DNA of 64,000 bases from Massilia sp. W12 (GTDB taxonomy: Bacteria > Pseudomonadota > Gammaproteobacteria > Burkholderiales > Burkholderiaceae_D): NCBI RefSeq assembly GCF_037300705.1, contig NZ_CP147776.1:3100001-3164000 (forward strand). Direction: 5' to 3'. The position numbers and the translations under genes are program-made. This document shows positions 62,459 to 64,000 of the stretch, piece by piece. The notes beneath the pieces were generated by a model. The model was not told the DNA's origin. It saw only the letters and a list, made by a program, of their open reading frames with translations, and ran no database searches. Every line of letters begins with the position of its first letter. The first letter of the stretch is position 1.

Positions 62459-63020
62459 GGTGTGCTCCTGGTGTTGCGGATGCCGTCCAAACAGGCCGCC
62501 GCATTGGCTTCAATTAGGCGCAAATGCGCAAACAGTCGCGCCTGCCAGGGAAATGATGCGACATACCGCCCCTCTGGCGCTTGATTTTCTGAGCCGGGCG
62601 ATCAATCGGCGCGCTCAGTGGATGCAGAGATTATGATTCACATCATTATAATGAAGAATACCGTTTCTCAGGAATTTATTATTTCTTTAATTGAAATAAT
62701 TGCTTTGCCTAAACTGCTGTTATTTACCTCTTCTGTCTGGCTATCTCAAGGAGCAATAAGAAAAGGCTGCGGGGGAGCATGGGGTGATGCCGATTAACGG
62801 CCTGCATTTTTTCTCAAGAAGGCAAATACTTATTACCAAATAATAGTTATATTTAACTTCATATCAATAATGGGATTTTATGTTAGATCATGTTGCTCAG
62901 ACAAGTCTTGCTTCATGCACCGGGTAAGGTTTCCCATTGCAGCTTGTCGCAACAGTGATTGATCAGATTCAGATTGCCATTCCAGCTTGTTTCTTTCTTC
63001 AGCTAAATCGAGGGTGAAAA
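62459..63020. other. Intergenic region upstream of the second PEP-CTERM gene
   Basis: 562 bp between divergent genes. The part 62630-62960 is AT-rich and contrasts with the flanks. It must hold both promoters. No gene, repeat or strong hairpin was recognised. Confidence 0.55.
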
Positions 63021-63662
63021 ATGAGAACATCTTTGCTCAGCATGATTCTACTTGCGCTCAGCACGCATGCGCATTCTGTAGTTGTATTTCATGATTCCAA
63101 AGCAGCGCTGGACGCAGTACGGCCAACGCAAGTGATTGATAATTTTGAACAAGAGCTGAATCAGGCTTTTCCCAGGCAATTTCAGCGCGGCTCGCTCCAC
63201 TTCACCAGCCATGCAGGGGTGCCGGTCATCATTGGCAGCAGATCAACTTATTATAATTTCGGCTCCAATCTGAATCCTTTCCGGGGCACTGTGCTGACCG
63301 CCAGCGGGGATGAAGATTACACCATCAAATTCTTGGACAGCCCGAAGTATGCTGCCGGCTTTGACTTGATTTTAAATGGGCTTGGCCCGGCCCGGGTCGA
63401 TGTCCTGAATCAAGGCCAAGTGGTGGGCAGCTTAAATATTGCCAATATTCCCGGCGGCGGCTACCGCTATGTCGGCTTCAGCAGTAACACTGCATTTGAC
63501 AGCTTCCGCTGGGTTACTACGGCCGGCGGCTCGCTTAATACAGCGATTGACAATATCGCCGTGCACTCCATTCCTGAAGCGCAAACCTGGGGCATGTTAG
63601 TCGCCGGTTTGGCAGGGTTGGCATTCATGCGGCGGCGCCAGCACAACAAGCTCGAACCGTAA
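63021..63662 (+). CDS. PEP-CTERM sorting domain protein
   Basis: This 213-residue exported protein has an N-terminal signal (MRTSLLSMILLALSTHAHS). The C-terminus is a PEP-CTERM signal: IPEAQTWGMLVAGLAGLAF then MRRRQ, a hydrophobic helix between a PE-containing motif and a basic cluster. Exosortase would process it there. The motif reads PEA where PEP is standard, a common variant. The mature part is a beta-rich domain with VIDNFEQELNQAF and AAGFDLILNGLGPARVDVL, resembling other secreted PEP-CTERM proteins of unknown role. GAGGGTG precedes the ATG. The other PEP-CTERM gene in the window (15750-16460) shares only the sorting signal. Confidence 0.85.
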   Translation: MRTSLLSMILLALSTHAHSVVVFHDSKAALDAVRPTQVIDNFEQELNQAFPRQFQRGSLHFTSHAGVPVIIGSRSTYYNFGSNLNPFRGTVLTASGDEDYTIKFLDSPKYAAGFDLILNGLGPARVDVLNQGQVVGSLNIANIPGGGYRYVGFSSNTAFDSFRWVTTAGGSLNTAIDNIAVHSIPEAQTWGMLVAGLAGLAFMRRRQHNKLEP

Positions 63663-63679
63663 GCAGAATCGGTGCGATT

Positions 63680-63756
63680 TTGTGGGAGGGGCTTTGCCCC
63701 CGAATCTCGCCGGCCAGGCGCCAAGACCTGATTCGCGACTGAAGTTGCTCCCACAA
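63680..63756. repeat. REP-like palindromic element
   Basis: It starts TTGTGGGAGGGGC and ends GCTCCCACAAGC, giving inverted ends (TGTGGGAG with TTGCTCCCACA), with CGAATCTCGCCGGC and ATTCGCGACTGAAG inside. A degenerate copy lies at 53069-53155. Such elements are often dispersed in proteobacterial genomes and can form hairpins in RNA. Confidence 0.75.
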
Positions 63757-64000
63757 GCTTGTGCATTCTGTGGTTTTGCAATTCTGTTTCATGTCCTGGC
63801 GCGCGGTCGCCAGCCTTGAAGCAAATCCCTTCTATGATTGCCTGTTGGCAAGCGCCGTGCGCTTTTTTTACAGCACGCCGCGTGCCATATGCAGCGGCTT
63901 GGCGCAGCCGGGCCGGACGGCTTGTATATATTCAAAAATGTCATAAAAAATCCTGCTGCAGCAAACCGGCACGGGCCTGCTTTTCAGGTATGCTGTGCGC
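63757..64000. other. Right edge, no gene recognised
   Basis: From the repeat to the end of the window there is no convincing open frame. A short plus-strand frame here has no ribosome-binding site or family features. The next gene probably starts beyond the window. Confidence 0.55.

Noticed and set aside
63761-63946. Small plus-strand frame at the right edge
   Set aside because: No ribosome-binding site, no family features and it overlaps sequence next to a repeat.

Overview
The window looks like the chromosome of a betaproteobacterium, probably Burkholderiales and possibly near the Oxalobacteraceae. The evidence is indirect: GC-rich coding sequence, the run hemC-hemD-hemX-hemY-ppa divergent from ppc, a DUF2863 gene, polar-type flhBA, a CIRCE-controlled groESL operon and PEP-CTERM proteins. 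No species can be named from the sequence alone.

Layout. Positions 1-14789 hold ten same-strand genes. The first five are the 3' part of an NRPS-like adenylation-carrier-reductase protein, an MFS exporter, a DUF6875 protein, a kynurenine 3-monooxygenase and a GT-C (GT87) glycosyltransferase. After a terminator-like hairpin come a CBM9/DUF5916 outer-membrane protein, a flippase-like membrane protein, a HAD-UbiA fusion, a DprE1-like FAD oxidase and a DprE2-like SDR. The last four plus the GT-C enzyme resemble a polyprenyl-phosphoryl-D-arabinofuranose donor pathway. This is the most interesting system in the window.

Positions 14900-19720 carry a DJ-1/PfpI enzyme and a decayed copy of part of it, a PEP-CTERM protein, two small hypothetical genes and a DUF4157 protein with a likely papain-like domain. 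Positions 19860-24915 carry groESL with promoter, CIRCE and terminator, a stray copy of the groEL 3' end, and a LysR regulator divergent from hppD and a VOC gene. Positions 25299-29015 are a tandem pair of secreted M64 metallopeptidases. Then come a periplasmic binding protein, a hybrid histidine kinase with one dead receiver, and flhA/flhB, all on the minus strand.

Positions 36187-43565 contain a secreted hydrolase-like protein, an IS5-type transposase remnant, a DoxX-like membrane protein divergent from a molybdopterin oxidoreductase, a glycerophosphodiesterase and a family III CoA-transferase. At 43692-44661 a signal-less lytic-transglycosylase-like protein sits upstream of a tiny membrane protein, like an effector-immunity pair. 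The tetrapyrrole genes with ppa, then ppc, DUF2863 and tRNA-Ser(UGA) form a housekeeping block. The right end has a seven-module RTX protein, a small possible CNF/BLF1-like deamidase, a second binding protein, a PNPOx-FNR-ferredoxin fusion and a second PEP-CTERM protein. Two copies of a REP-like repeat lie at about 53.1 and 63.7 kb.

All calls come from reading motifs and context. No database search or structure prediction was run.
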